DNA of 7,231 nt from Peptococcaceae bacterium UBA3933 (GTDB lineage: Bacteria > Bacillota > Peptococcia > Peptococcales > BICA1-8): positions 1-7,231 of the forward strand of contig DGEF01000119.1 in the NCBI GenBank assembly GCA_002385805.1, read 5' to 3'. Shown here piece after piece: positions 1 through 5,159 of the stretch. The position numbers and the translations under genes were made by a program. The number at the start of each line of letters is the position of its first letter. Position 1 is the stretch's first letter. The notes under the pieces were generated by a model. The model made no database searches. It was not told the DNA's origin and saw only the letters and a program-made list of their open reading frames with translations.

Positions 1-87
1 CGGTTTAGCATCCATGTTAATGGTGTGACCGGAGCCGGTCTTTGCCTGAAAAAACATTTTTTTCTGCCAAGTAACCTTTGCTTCCAA
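1..87 (-). CDS. OsmC-family peroxide-resistance protein, N-terminal fragment
   Basis: Only the first 29 codons are inside the window; the gene leaves at the left edge. The reading frame is open from a TTG start at 87 and gives MEAKVTWQKKM, then FFQAKTGSGHTINMDAKP. This is the usual beginning of clostridial OsmC/Ohr-like proteins (a first beta strand, then the strand holding 'SGH.I.MDA.P'). The family reduces organic hydroperoxides with two cysteines, but those lie beyond the edge, so catalytic competence cannot be judged. The TTG start is chosen because GGGAGGT (plus-strand 94-100, read on the minus strand) lies 6 bases upstream and no ATG in frame has a binding site; the internal Met11 has none. 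It is transcribed divergently from the DUF1659 gene. The family call rests on pattern memory of a short N-terminus. Confidence 0.7.
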   Translation of the reverse strand, partial: MEAKVTWQKKMFFQAKTGSGHTINMDAKP

Positions 88-319
88 AAAAATACCTCCC
101 TTATTTTTGTCAAATTATTTCTTTATTAATATATGTTTTTCCTGCAAATTTTAGGTCCTAATCAAAATAATAAAGACTTTAAACAAAAACTTTTAGTTTT
201 AGTTATGAACAGATCTTTTTTAAAAGTAAAAAACAAGGATTTAAGAGGATTGCTGTTTTTTCCAAAATCAAAATGCGTGATTACAATGAAGACGAGTTAA
301 AGGAGAGGAGGTGAAGAGA
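88..319. other. AT-rich divergent intergenic region
   Basis: This 232-base spacer separates the OsmC-type gene (minus) from the DUF1659 gene (plus). It is strongly AT-rich and must hold at least one promoter for each side. I could not find a convincing -35/-10 pair on either strand. A TTGACA read on the minus strand (plus-strand 108-113) is too close to the OsmC start to serve it. No ORF, repeat or clear terminator was seen. Confidence 0.5.
306..311 (+). promoter_or_regulatory. Ribosome binding site that selects the ATG at 320
   Basis: AGGAGG at 306-311 is followed by an 8-base spacer to ATG 320. The in-frame GTG at 311 overlaps this site, so it is unlikely to be the start used, although a weaker AGGAG at 301-305 could in principle serve it. 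Confidence 0.75.
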
Positions 320-544
320 ATGCCGGTAAATGCTCTGCCGGAAGATTCCAGGCTTCGCTTAACATACAAAATAGGTGAAGAAATGGATGGAACTCCCATT
401 TTAAGGACGCGTACTTATAATCGTCTAAAGCCGGAAGCCAGTGATAGTATTGTCTATCAATTTGCAATAATTATTGCCGATTTACAAAAATTTAGTTTAT
501 ATGGGGTCAGTAGAGTAAATGAAGTCAAATTAGAGGAGGTATAA
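320..544 (+). CDS. DUF1659 family small protein
   Basis: A 74-residue protein beginning MPVNALPEDSRLRL. The opening, the central 'P.LRTRTYN.LKP.A' stretch and the ending 'LY.V.RV.EV.L' match the DUF1659 pattern of small Firmicutes proteins. Biochemical function is unknown. No signal peptide or membrane segment is visible; the protein looks soluble with alternating strands and one helix (about residues 42-58). The ATG at 320 is preferred over the in-frame GTG at 311, which lies inside the ribosome binding site. The DUF2922 gene follows after 33 bases with its own strong site and no terminator between, so the two probably form one transcript. DUF1659 and DUF2922 genes are commonly neighbours in Firmicutes, and a YvrJ gene often accompanies them, as it does here. 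Family call fairly sure; role unknown. Confidence 0.85.
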   Translation: MPVNALPEDSRLRLTYKIGEEMDGTPILRTRTYNRLKPEASDSIVYQFAIIIADLQKFSLYGVSRVNEVKLEEV

Positions 545-563
545 CATTTAATCTATTAAATTT

Positions 564-570
564 AGGAGGT
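564..570 (+). promoter_or_regulatory. Ribosome binding site that selects the ATG at 578
   Basis: AGGAGGT at 564-570 sits 7-8 bases before ATG 578. An in-frame GTG at 569 overlaps the site and is rejected as the start. This is the same arrangement as in the preceding gene. Confidence 0.75.
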
Positions 571-577
571 GATAAAG

Positions 578-802
578 ATGGAAGAAACCAAGACTCTGCA
601 GATGACTTTTCTAAATGAAGCCAATGGTCGGGTAACAATTAGCGTGGCTGACCCCAAGGATGATCTAACTGAAAACGAAGTGGAAACTGCCATGAACAAC
701 ATTATTATGGCCAATGTAATTAGCTCCAACGGAGGAGACCTAGTGGAAATCGTTAGTGCCCGCATAATTACCCGTCAGGTTGAGGATATTTTAGTAGTAT
801 AG
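578..802 (+). CDS. DUF2922 family small protein
   Basis: A 74-residue protein. It has the DUF2922 layout: an N-terminal strand (TLQMTFLN), a second strand with 'ISVADPKDDLTENEV' at about residues 25-39, a helix 'ETAMNNIIMANV', then a 'GGDLVEIVSARII.R' strand near the C-terminus. The function is unknown. It appears soluble and acidic, without a signal peptide, membrane helix or cysteine. It is the same length as the DUF1659 protein before it and probably co-transcribed with it; a hairpin at 830-855 may end that transcript. The start is ATG 578 because the upstream GTG at 569 lies within the AGGAGGT site. The family assignment is good; any statement about role beyond the recurrent gene neighbourhood would be guesswork. 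Confidence 0.88.
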   Translation: MEETKTLQMTFLNEANGRVTISVADPKDDLTENEVETAMNNIIMANVISSNGGDLVEIVSARIITRQVEDILVV

Positions 803-829
803 AGGTTAGTTGTCCCTATCACATTACTC

Positions 830-855
830 GCCCGGCCTTTAATCAAGGGCCGGGC
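830..855 (+). terminator. GC-rich hairpin, candidate terminator after DUF2922
   Basis: GCCCGGCC at 830-837 pairs perfectly with GGCCGGGC at 848-855. The stem extends inward by T838-G847, T839-A846 and T840-A845, leaving the 4-base loop AATC (841-844). Only a short AATTT follows, so it is a weak intrinsic terminator by the U-tract rule. It could instead act as an attenuator or mRNA processing/stability element between the two gene pairs. Confidence 0.6.
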
Positions 856-880
856 AATTTCAAAAGGGAGGAATAATTAA

Positions 881-1108
881 ATGAAAACATATGGTGTAGA
901 AATACAAAGTTTTCAGGTGCCCAAAAAGTGCAAATGCAATTTATGTGATCGTTTAGAAAAGATAGATAAAAGGCTGGTACTCTGGCATGAAAATCAGGTG
1001 GTTGGGGATTTATTATTATGTAATCCTTGTTTAGAAGTTTTTGAAAAAATTGTACGTGGAGAGGAACAGGTTATCCAGGAATGGAACTTCCAAGGAGGTG
1101 TAGTTTAG
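881..1108 (+). CDS. Small cysteine-pair (zinc-ribbon-like) protein, unknown function
   Basis: I do not recognise this 75-residue protein. It has CKCNLC at residues 17-22 and LCNPC at 46-50. That gives two CxxC knuckles (C19/C22 and C47/C50) about 25 residues apart plus an extra C17, the layout of a small zinc ribbon or treble clef. The segment between the knuckles is charged and amphipathic; no membrane segment is visible. The start is ATG 881 with AGGGAGG about 9 bases upstream. The stop TAG (1106-1108) shares its last base with the GTG start of the YvrJ gene, which points to translational coupling. The context suggests a partner of the YvrJ peptide or of the DUF1659/DUF2922 pair. Zinc binding is inferred only from the cysteine spacing. 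Confidence 0.75.
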   Translation: MKTYGVEIQSFQVPKKCKCNLCDRLEKIDKRLVLWHENQVVGDLLLCNPCLEVFEKIVRGEEQVIQEWNFQGGVV

Positions 1109-1269
1109 TGGAAAACTTGTTGCAACAGATAAGCAACTATGGCTTCCCTATGGCAGTTAGTGTTTATCTACTGGTAAGGGTAGAAGGAAAGCTGGAGTAT
1201 TTGTCTCATTCCATTATGGAACTTTCCAAGGTAATCGAAAGCCTAAAAGGTATTGGAAATAGCAGTTGA
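1108..1269 (+). CDS. YvrJ-family small membrane protein
   Basis: A 53-residue protein, MENLLQQISNYGFPMAV and onward. The 'ISNYGFPMAVSVYLLVR.EGKLE' segment is characteristic of the YvrJ family: a short hydrophobic helix at about residues 8-24, a positively charged edge (R/K), then an amphipathic tail (28-50). The function is unknown. The layout recalls holin-like or bacteriocin-secretion peptides of the BhlA/UviB type, but that comparison is only architectural. GTG 1108 is chosen as the start: AGGAGG at 1093-1098 lies 9 bases upstream, and the GTG overlaps the previous stop by one base. A longer frame from ATG 1081 would start inside the upstream gene, with the binding site inside the ORF. Its last codons overlap the -35 of the SOS promoter for the next gene. 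Confidence 0.82.
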   Translation: MENLLQQISNYGFPMAVSVYLLVRVEGKLEYLSHSIMELSKVIESLKGIGNSS

Positions 1270-1294
1270 CACCGAACAAATGTTCGATTAAAAT
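1266..1294 (+). promoter_or_regulatory. Sigma-A promoter of the LexA-controlled gene
   Basis: TTGACA at 1266-1271 is a perfect -35, followed by a 17-base spacer (1272-1288) and TAAAAT at 1289-1294 as -10 (5/6 to TATAAT). Transcription would begin near 1301, giving a leader of about 38 bases before ATG 1339. The -35 overlaps the stop codon of the YvrJ gene (1267-1269). Confidence 0.82.
1273..1286. promoter_or_regulatory. LexA (SOS) operator
   Basis: CGAACAAATGTTCG is a palindrome with 6-base arms (CGAACA / TGTTCG) around AA. It fits the Bacillus/Clostridia SOS box CGAACRNRYGTTCG at every position. It lies wholly in the spacer between the -35 and -10 elements, where bound LexA would block RNA polymerase. 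This predicts induction of the gene at 1339 after DNA damage. Confidence 0.88.
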
Positions 1295-1338
1295 ATGGTT
1301 AAAGAAAGTAGGTTTCGGGTTTAGGGGAGGTAGTTTTA

Positions 1339-1914
1339 ATGAATTTTGAGTTTGAAAAACATTGGATAAATCTAATATGTTTAGTTCCTGTTTATGATCA
1401 GGATGGAGGCAATAGTACTGAAATTTGGTTAAAGGGAGGAGAGAAAATTTTAATCCCCAAAAAGACAAGAACGGTTTTAAAAAGGCTGGCTAAAGTTTTT
1501 GCTTTAGACTTACCTCAATTAAAACGCAAGTTTGGAGTTCTGGTTGGTCGTAAATCCTCAACCCCTTTGCCTTTTCACCCCAATTTAATCCTTGTTCCGG
1601 TTAAGGTGCGGGAGCCTCTGGCTAAAGATGACGGTTCCTGGGGGTATGTAGTTAAGGACCAGGTCCATTCCTGTATTCCTCTTGGAAATACAGAGATGGA
1701 AATAAAGTTTTTTGATAGTGAACTTCCTCTAAGGTGTTTACAGTCTGCCGCCAGTTTTAACTTAGCTATGGCCCATGCGGAAATTATTACCCACGAATGC
1801 TATAAACATTGGAACATTATCCGGGAACGAGAAGAACTTTACCAGGTGGTAAGTACTCTTTTATCCTCTTTAAACAAAAAGAAAAATTCCTCTTACGAAT
1901 GCAGATGTTTGTAA
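1339..1914 (+). CDS. SOS-controlled protein of unknown function, possibly ComK-like
   Basis: A 191-residue soluble-looking protein not firmly recognised. It has an N-terminal strand region (LICLVPVYD, 12-20), a basic segment (41-65, rich in K/R) and GRKSSTPLP at 70-78. These are followed by a strongly hydrophobic strand 'LILVPVKVREPL' at 83-94, 'DGSWGYV' at 98-104, and a helix beginning 'SAASFNLAMAHAEII' at about 136-150. Length, the GRK motif followed by a 'N.I.L.P' strand and a 'W.' segment, and the 'SF...' helix recall the competence transcription factor ComK (about 190 residues). That is a by-eye resemblance and could be wrong. The start ATG 1339 has GGGGAGG 8 bases upstream. A LexA box inside its own promoter makes it an SOS-regulon member. 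No terminator separates it from the deacetylase, so read-through is possible. Confidence 0.88.
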   Translation: MNFEFEKHWINLICLVPVYDQDGGNSTEIWLKGGEKILIPKKTRTVLKRLAKVFALDLPQLKRKFGVLVGRKSSTPLPFHPNLILVPVKVREPLAKDDGSWGYVVKDQVHSCIPLGNTEMEIKFFDSELPLRCLQSAASFNLAMAHAEIITHECYKHWNIIREREELYQVVSTLLSSLNKKKNSSYECRCL

Positions 1915-2035
1915 TTATTTAACAATCAGTTTTGGCTGGTAGTAAACATTCTTAGATGGTAGAATTGTAGTTGGTTATTAGTAGTTTTACGGTTTATTAG
2001 TTGATGGTAAATTTAAATATTGGATTGGAGGAGAG
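1915..2035 (+). other. Spacer between the SOS gene and the deacetylase
   Basis: A 121-base AT-rich gap with no ORF and no clear terminator hairpin. It contains imperfect short repeats (TTATTAGTAG near 1976, TTATTAGTTG near 1995). A weak promoter-like pair, TTTACG at 1986 and TAAATT at 2008 with a 16-base spacer, is too poor to call. Whether the deacetylase has its own promoter stays open. Confidence 0.4.
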
Positions 2036-3091
2036 ATGTTGTTGCAAAATAAAAGAGTCTTGTTTATTTTAATATCATTGCTAATAGTCTTACCTTTGTT
2101 CGGATGTTCCCAAAATTCATCTGGTTTGAACGAATCCGAGGCTTTAGAAGGACAAGCTCCCAGTGAAGATCCTGTTTCTTCTCCAAATGAAGAAGAAACA
2201 CAAATTGATTTAGCTGAAATAAAGGCTAATGAAGCAGGTCAAATTATGATTTTAGAGTGGCATGTTATTGGTGAAAAGGAAGGCCGCTGGTCCAGAACAT
2301 ATGATAATTTTCGTAAAGACTTAGAGACACTTTATGCAAGAGGTTACCGTTTGGTAAGTTTACGGGATGTGGCTACTAATAATATTGCAGTAGAGGCCGG
2401 TTATACTCCGGTGGTTTTGACTTTTGATGATGGAACGGCGGGACATTTTAGATACATAGAAAAAGACGGGGAGAGGATTATTGACCCTAATTGTGCAGTA
2501 GGAATCTTAAAAAGTTTTGCTGAAGAACACCCGGATTTTGGTTTAGAAGCCACTTTTTATATAAATTACTACACGCCTTTTGGACAAAAGGACTCCTGGC
2601 AGGATAAAATAAAAGAAGTAATTGATTTAGGGATGGATTTAGGTAATCATACAGTTAACCATAAAAAACTAAGTCAACTTTCCCAAGAGGAAGTGGCCAG
2701 GGAGATAGGTAAAATGGTACAAATGGTTGAGCAGATAGTACCTGGATATAAATTGGATACTTTGGCTCTCCCCCATGGGATTAATCCTAAAGATGTGAGC
2801 TGGGCGGTTAGTGGTGAGTATGAAGGTATTAGCTACCATAACAAAGCTATTCTACTGGTAGGAGCAGGTCCCATTAAATCACCGGTTGTTAAGGGATTTG
2901 ATGCTACTAAGCTTCCACGGATTCAAGTTTTTCAGGAAGAATTTGATAAATGGTTAACTTATTTTGATAATAATCCAGATAAAAGATACATTAGTGACGG
3001 TAATCCTGATACAATTGCCGTTCCGGCTGCACAAGCTCATTTAGTAGATGAAAGTAAAATAGGTGATAAAGAGTTAATAATTTATGAATAA
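2036..3091 (+). CDS. Polysaccharide deacetylase lipoprotein (NodB fold, CE4)
   Basis: A 351-residue exported protein. Residues 1-23 form a lipoprotein signal: K/R at 6-7, a hydrophobic core (8-22), and the lipobox L-F-G-C with Cys24 as the lipidated residue. An acidic, Ser-rich linker (25-60) follows, then the deacetylase domain. TFDDG at 129-133 holds the catalytic/metal aspartates (D131, D132) and HTVNH at 205-209 the two metal histidines. LPHG at 245-248 stands where most relatives have an R.P.G motif. Family members remove acetyl groups from N-acetylglucosamine in peptidoglycan or other glycans using a divalent metal; the substrate here is unknown. ATG 2036 is 4 bases after GGAGG (2027-2031), a short spacing; TTG 2039 is an alternative. 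A terminator follows directly. Confidence 0.9.
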   Translation: MLLQNKRVLFILISLLIVLPLFGCSQNSSGLNESEALEGQAPSEDPVSSPNEEETQIDLAEIKANEAGQIMILEWHVIGEKEGRWSRTYDNFRKDLETLYARGYRLVSLRDVATNNIAVEAGYTPVVLTFDDGTAGHFRYIEKDGERIIDPNCAVGILKSFAEEHPDFGLEATFYINYYTPFGQKDSWQDKIKEVIDLGMDLGNHTVNHKKLSQLSQEEVAREIGKMVQMVEQIVPGYKLDTLALPHGINPKDVSWAVSGEYEGISYHNKAILLVGAGPIKSPVVKGFDATKLPRIQVFQEEFDKWLTYFDNNPDKRYISDGNPDTIAVPAAQAHLVDESKIGDKELIIYE

Positions 3092-3103
3092 GAGAGCTTA
3101 AAA

Positions 3104-3134
3104 TTAAAAAACCGGCATTATGCCGGTTTTTTAA
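3104..3134. terminator. Bidirectional terminator between convergent genes
   Basis: ACCGGCA (3111-3117) and TGCCGGT (3121-3127) pair around a TTA loop. The A-run 3106-3110 pairs with the T-run 3128-3132, and T3104/T3105 with A3133/A3134. With T-runs on both strands it can end transcripts from the deacetylase (plus) and from the 50-residue gene (minus), whose stop codon (3133-3131) lies inside the hairpin. Confidence 0.93.
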
Positions 3135-3283
3135 TAAGCAAGACCGTCGTCTTCTTCTGGTTTTTTAATATCAAACTCCACGTGGTCTTTAACCATAGGG
3201 TCAATAGAGTCATCTAATCCAAATATATGATAGAAAACAACACCGCCTAAAATAATTAACACTACCCAACCCAGAACATTCAT
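3131..3283 (-). CDS. 50-residue single-pass membrane protein, unknown
   Basis: A small gene, below common length cut-offs, encoding 50 residues. A hydrophobic helix (MNVLGWVVLIILGGVVFYHI, residues 1-20) is followed by a short acidic cytosolic or external tail rich in D/E and ending EEDDGLAY. I do not recognise the family. ATG 3283 is chosen because GGGAGG (plus-strand 3291-3296) is 7 bases away; another ATG at 3289 is only 1 base from that site. It is 96 bases downstream of the cardiolipin synthase in the same direction, with no obvious terminator between, so co-transcription is possible and would fit a membrane-associated role. Its TAA stop is embedded in the shared terminator hairpin. Coding is supported by the ribosome binding site, the sensible TM-plus-tail layout and the terminator placement; there is no homology evidence. 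Confidence 0.78.
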   Translation of the reverse strand: MNVLGWVVLIILGGVVFYHIFGLDDSIDPMVKDHVEFDIKKPEEDDGLAY

Positions 3284-3379
3284 AAGCATGCCTCCCAATA
3301 CTATCTACTTAATCCTAATATTATCATAATATGTGGGTCCGGTGGGCTAAATTTTTTAAGTTTTTAGAAAAATAATTTA

Positions 3380-4711
3380 TCAGAGTAGTGGTGAAAATAA
3401 TCGAGCAATTGATTCCAATAACTTCATGGTCAAGGGACGTTTTACGTAGTCAGTATAGGTAATTTCTTTACTTTCTTCTAAATCTAATAAAAAGTCATTT
3501 ACTAATCGGTGAGCAATCTTTTGACTGTACAGAAAAGCATTAACCTCATAGTTAAGGTTAAAACTGCGCAAATCCATATTAGCTGTACCCACAGAGGAAA
3601 TCAAACTATCTACTACCAGTGTTTTACTATGGATAAATCCTTTTTGGTATTGGTAAATTCGGACCCCAGCTGCCAATAAATCTTTTAAATAAGATAGGGA
3701 GGCCCAAAAGACGAACCTGTTATCCGGTTTGCCCGGTAAGATAATACGAACATCTAAACCACTTAAAGCCGCATTTTTTAGAGCCATTAGGATGCTTCCA
3801 TTAGGAATAAAGTAGGGTGTTGTTAAATAAATAGATTCTTGCGCCGTAGTGATCATGGAAAAGTACATTTGCATAATCTGCTCCCAGGGGGAGTCTGGAC
3901 CACTTGCCGCAATTTGGATTAATTCTTCACCTATATGTATTTCTAGCTTGGGAAAATACCTATTATCGGTTAGCTTTTCTTTAGTTATCAAGTACCAGTC
4001 TTGAAGAAAAATACATTGTAGGATCTTCACTGCATCTCCTTCAATTTTTAAATGGGTATCTCGCCAGCCACTAAAATTTTCACTAAATCCTAAATACTCA
4101 TCACCAATATTGATACCACCTACAAAGCCAATTTTACCGTCAATGATTAAAATCTTGCGGTGGTTGCGGTAATTGATTCTGTTATTAAAACCTATTGGGG
4201 AAAAACAGGCTGTTTCGATTCCACTTTCTTGAAATTTTTCAAGAAAAGATTTTTTTAGATGTCTACTTCCGTAACCGTCATAAATCAGACGGACCTTTAC
4301 TCCTTGAAGGGCTTTTGCTATCAGCAGCTTTTGCATTTCTTTTCCGATATGATCGTCACGAAAAATATAAAATTCCAAATGGATGTGTTCCCGGGCTTCT
4401 TTTATAGCCTGGAAAAAGCTTGTAAAGGAATCTCGGCCTGTATTTAAAACCTGAGTTATATTATTAATAGTTAAAGGAAAACCAGTTGTATTAGTCAATA
4501 AATTTATAAGATTTTTTCTGCAAGTTAAATTTTTTTCCATAAATCTTTTCCCATCTCTTATTGAAGGAAAAACTAACGTTGTTACTATTTTAGACAGATC
4601 TTCCCGATTCCTCATTCTTTGTTTTTGGAAATGCTTATTTTTTCGGTATTTACGTTTAAAAAGGATATAGAAGGAAAAAAACAGTATAAGTAAAAAGATG
4701 ATAAAAAACAT
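3380..4711 (-). CDS. cls: Cardiolipin synthase (phospholipase D superfamily)
   Basis: A 443-residue membrane enzyme that joins two phosphatidylglycerol molecules into cardiolipin plus glycerol. Both PLD catalytic motifs are intact: 'NHRKILIIDG...GGINIGDEY' with H184, K186, D191, and 'IHSKTLVVD...GTANMDLRSF' with H361, K363, D368. Residues 2-18 form a single hydrophobic helix, followed by a very basic stretch (19-36). Many bacterial Cls proteins have two N-terminal helices and are nearer 480-510 residues, so this is a slightly short, single-helix form. ATG 4711 has GGGAGG (plus-strand 4720-4725) 8 bases upstream. It diverges from the CopZ-like gene with its own promoter, and a 50-residue membrane protein lies downstream on the same strand. 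Which paralogue (ClsA/ClsB-like) is not resolved. Confidence 0.93.
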   Translation of the reverse strand: MFFIIFLLILFFSFYILFKRKYRKNKHFQKQRMRNREDLSKIVTTLVFPSIRDGKRFMEKNLTCRKNLINLLTNTTGFPLTINNITQVLNTGRDSFTSFFQAIKEAREHIHLEFYIFRDDHIGKEMQKLLIAKALQGVKVRLIYDGYGSRHLKKSFLEKFQESGIETACFSPIGFNNRINYRNHRKILIIDGKIGFVGGINIGDEYLGFSENFSGWRDTHLKIEGDAVKILQCIFLQDWYLITKEKLTDNRYFPKLEIHIGEELIQIAASGPDSPWEQIMQMYFSMITTAQESIYLTTPYFIPNGSILMALKNAALSGLDVRIILPGKPDNRFVFWASLSYLKDLLAAGVRIYQYQKGFIHSKTLVVDSLISSVGTANMDLRSFNLNYEVNAFLYSQKIAHRLVNDFLLDLEESKEITYTDYVKRPLTMKLLESIARLFSPLL

Positions 4712-4733
4712 TAATAATTCCTCCCGGTAAACG

Positions 4734-4764
4734 ATTATAATATCCCCTTTCTTTCCGATATCAA
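4734..4764 (-). promoter_or_regulatory. Promoter of the cardiolipin synthase gene
   Basis: Read on the minus strand, TTGATA (plus 4759-4764) is followed after 16 bases by TATTAT (4737-4742), or after 19 bases by a perfect TATAAT (4734-4739). Both readings place the start of transcription a few bases before the ribosome binding site at 4720-4725, so the leader is short. The exact -10 is unresolved. Confidence 0.55.
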
Positions 4765-4771
4765 TACATGC

Positions 4772-4800
4772 TTGACCTAAAAGGGGTAGTAAAGTAAAAT
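4772..4800 (+). promoter_or_regulatory. Sigma-A promoter of the CopZ-like gene
   Basis: TTGACC at 4772-4777 and TAAAAT at 4795-4800 are separated by 17 bases. It lies back to back with the cls promoter. CCCCTTT (4744-4750) and AAAGGGG (4780-4786) form an inverted repeat spaced by 29 bases; the right arm lies in this promoter's spacer and could be an operator half. No recognisable CsoR, CopY or MerR consensus was found. Confidence 0.72.
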
Positions 4801-4833
4801 AATGGATGAAAGCTAAAATTGGGAGGTTTGCCT

Positions 4834-5073
4834 ATGTGTGAATGTTGTAGCGGAGCAACCCATGTCCATACCGATATTTTAAAAGTTGAAGGAATGTCTT
4901 GCAGTCATTGTCAGACGGCTATTGAAAAAGCCGTAGGTGGTTTGGGAGGAGTAGAAAAAGTAGCGGTAAATCTGGAGGCAAAAGAGGTTAAAGTTGAGTA
5001 TAATCCTGATTTAATAACCTTAGATGCTATTAAAAACACTATTATTGAGGAAGGTTATCAAGTTAAAGAATAA
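4834..5073 (+). CDS. Heavy-metal-associated (HMA) domain protein, CopZ-like
   Basis: A 79-residue cytosolic metal-binding protein. Residues about 13-79 make a complete HMA (ferredoxin-like) domain. GMSCSHC at 20-26 gives the metal-binding C23xxC26, followed by helix 'AIEKAVGGLGGVEKV', strand 'AVNLEAKEVKVEY' and the ending 'EEGYQVKE'. Such proteins carry Cu(I), or sometimes other soft metals, to P-type ATPases; no such ATPase is present in this window. Before the domain is an extra segment with C2, C4, C5, H10 and H12, which most CopZ proteins lack. ATG 4834 is chosen because GGGAGG at 4821-4826 lies 7 bases upstream; a longer frame from TTG 4819 would contain the binding site. It has its own promoter and a hairpin terminator right after the stop. 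The metal specificity is unknown. Confidence 0.88.
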   Translation: MCECCSGATHVHTDILKVEGMSCSHCQTAIEKAVGGLGGVEKVAVNLEAKEVKVEYNPDLITLDAIKNTIIEEGYQVKE

Positions 5074-5090
5074 ATGAATAATTTTGCCAG

Positions 5091-5129
5091 TAAAGTCCAA
5101 TACTAAACTGGAATTGGACTTTATTTTTT
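5091..5129 (+). terminator. Rho-independent terminator after the CopZ-like gene
   Basis: TAAAGTCCAAT (5091-5101) pairs over 11 bp with ATTGGACTTTA (5113-5123) around an 11-base loop and is followed by six T (5124-5129). The symporter gene begins 31 bases later without an obvious promoter of its own, so read-through past this hairpin may feed that gene. Confidence 0.88.
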
Positions 5130-5159
5130 GCCAAAAAAATATTTAAGAGGTGAATTAAA

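Noticed and set aside
108..113. Perfect TTGACA on the minus strand before the OsmC-type gene
   Set aside because: A -10 at the right distance would fall at the start codon, and none is there.
562..765. Minus-strand open frame opposite DUF2922
   Set aside because: It is antisense to a well-supported DUF2922 gene, and its protein looks like a frame shadow.
1108..1269. YvrJ as part of a prophage lysis cassette (holin)
   Set aside because: There is no endolysin, tail or other phage gene nearby; the likeness to holin-type peptides is only in general layout.
1214..1468. Minus-strand open frame across the SOS promoter
   Set aside because: It covers the promoter, LexA box and the start of the 191-residue gene, with no plausible domain.
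2001..2020. TTGATG with downstream AT-rich block as a deacetylase promoter
   Set aside because: The spacing to any -10-like hexamer is wrong.
4195..4447. Two plus-strand open frames inside cls
   Set aside because: Both are antisense to the first PLD half of cardiolipin synthase, which has intact motifs.
5114..5143. Possible promoter TTGGAC / AATATT before the symporter
   Set aside because: The -35 lies within the terminator arm, the -10 is weak, and transcription would begin at the ribosome binding site.
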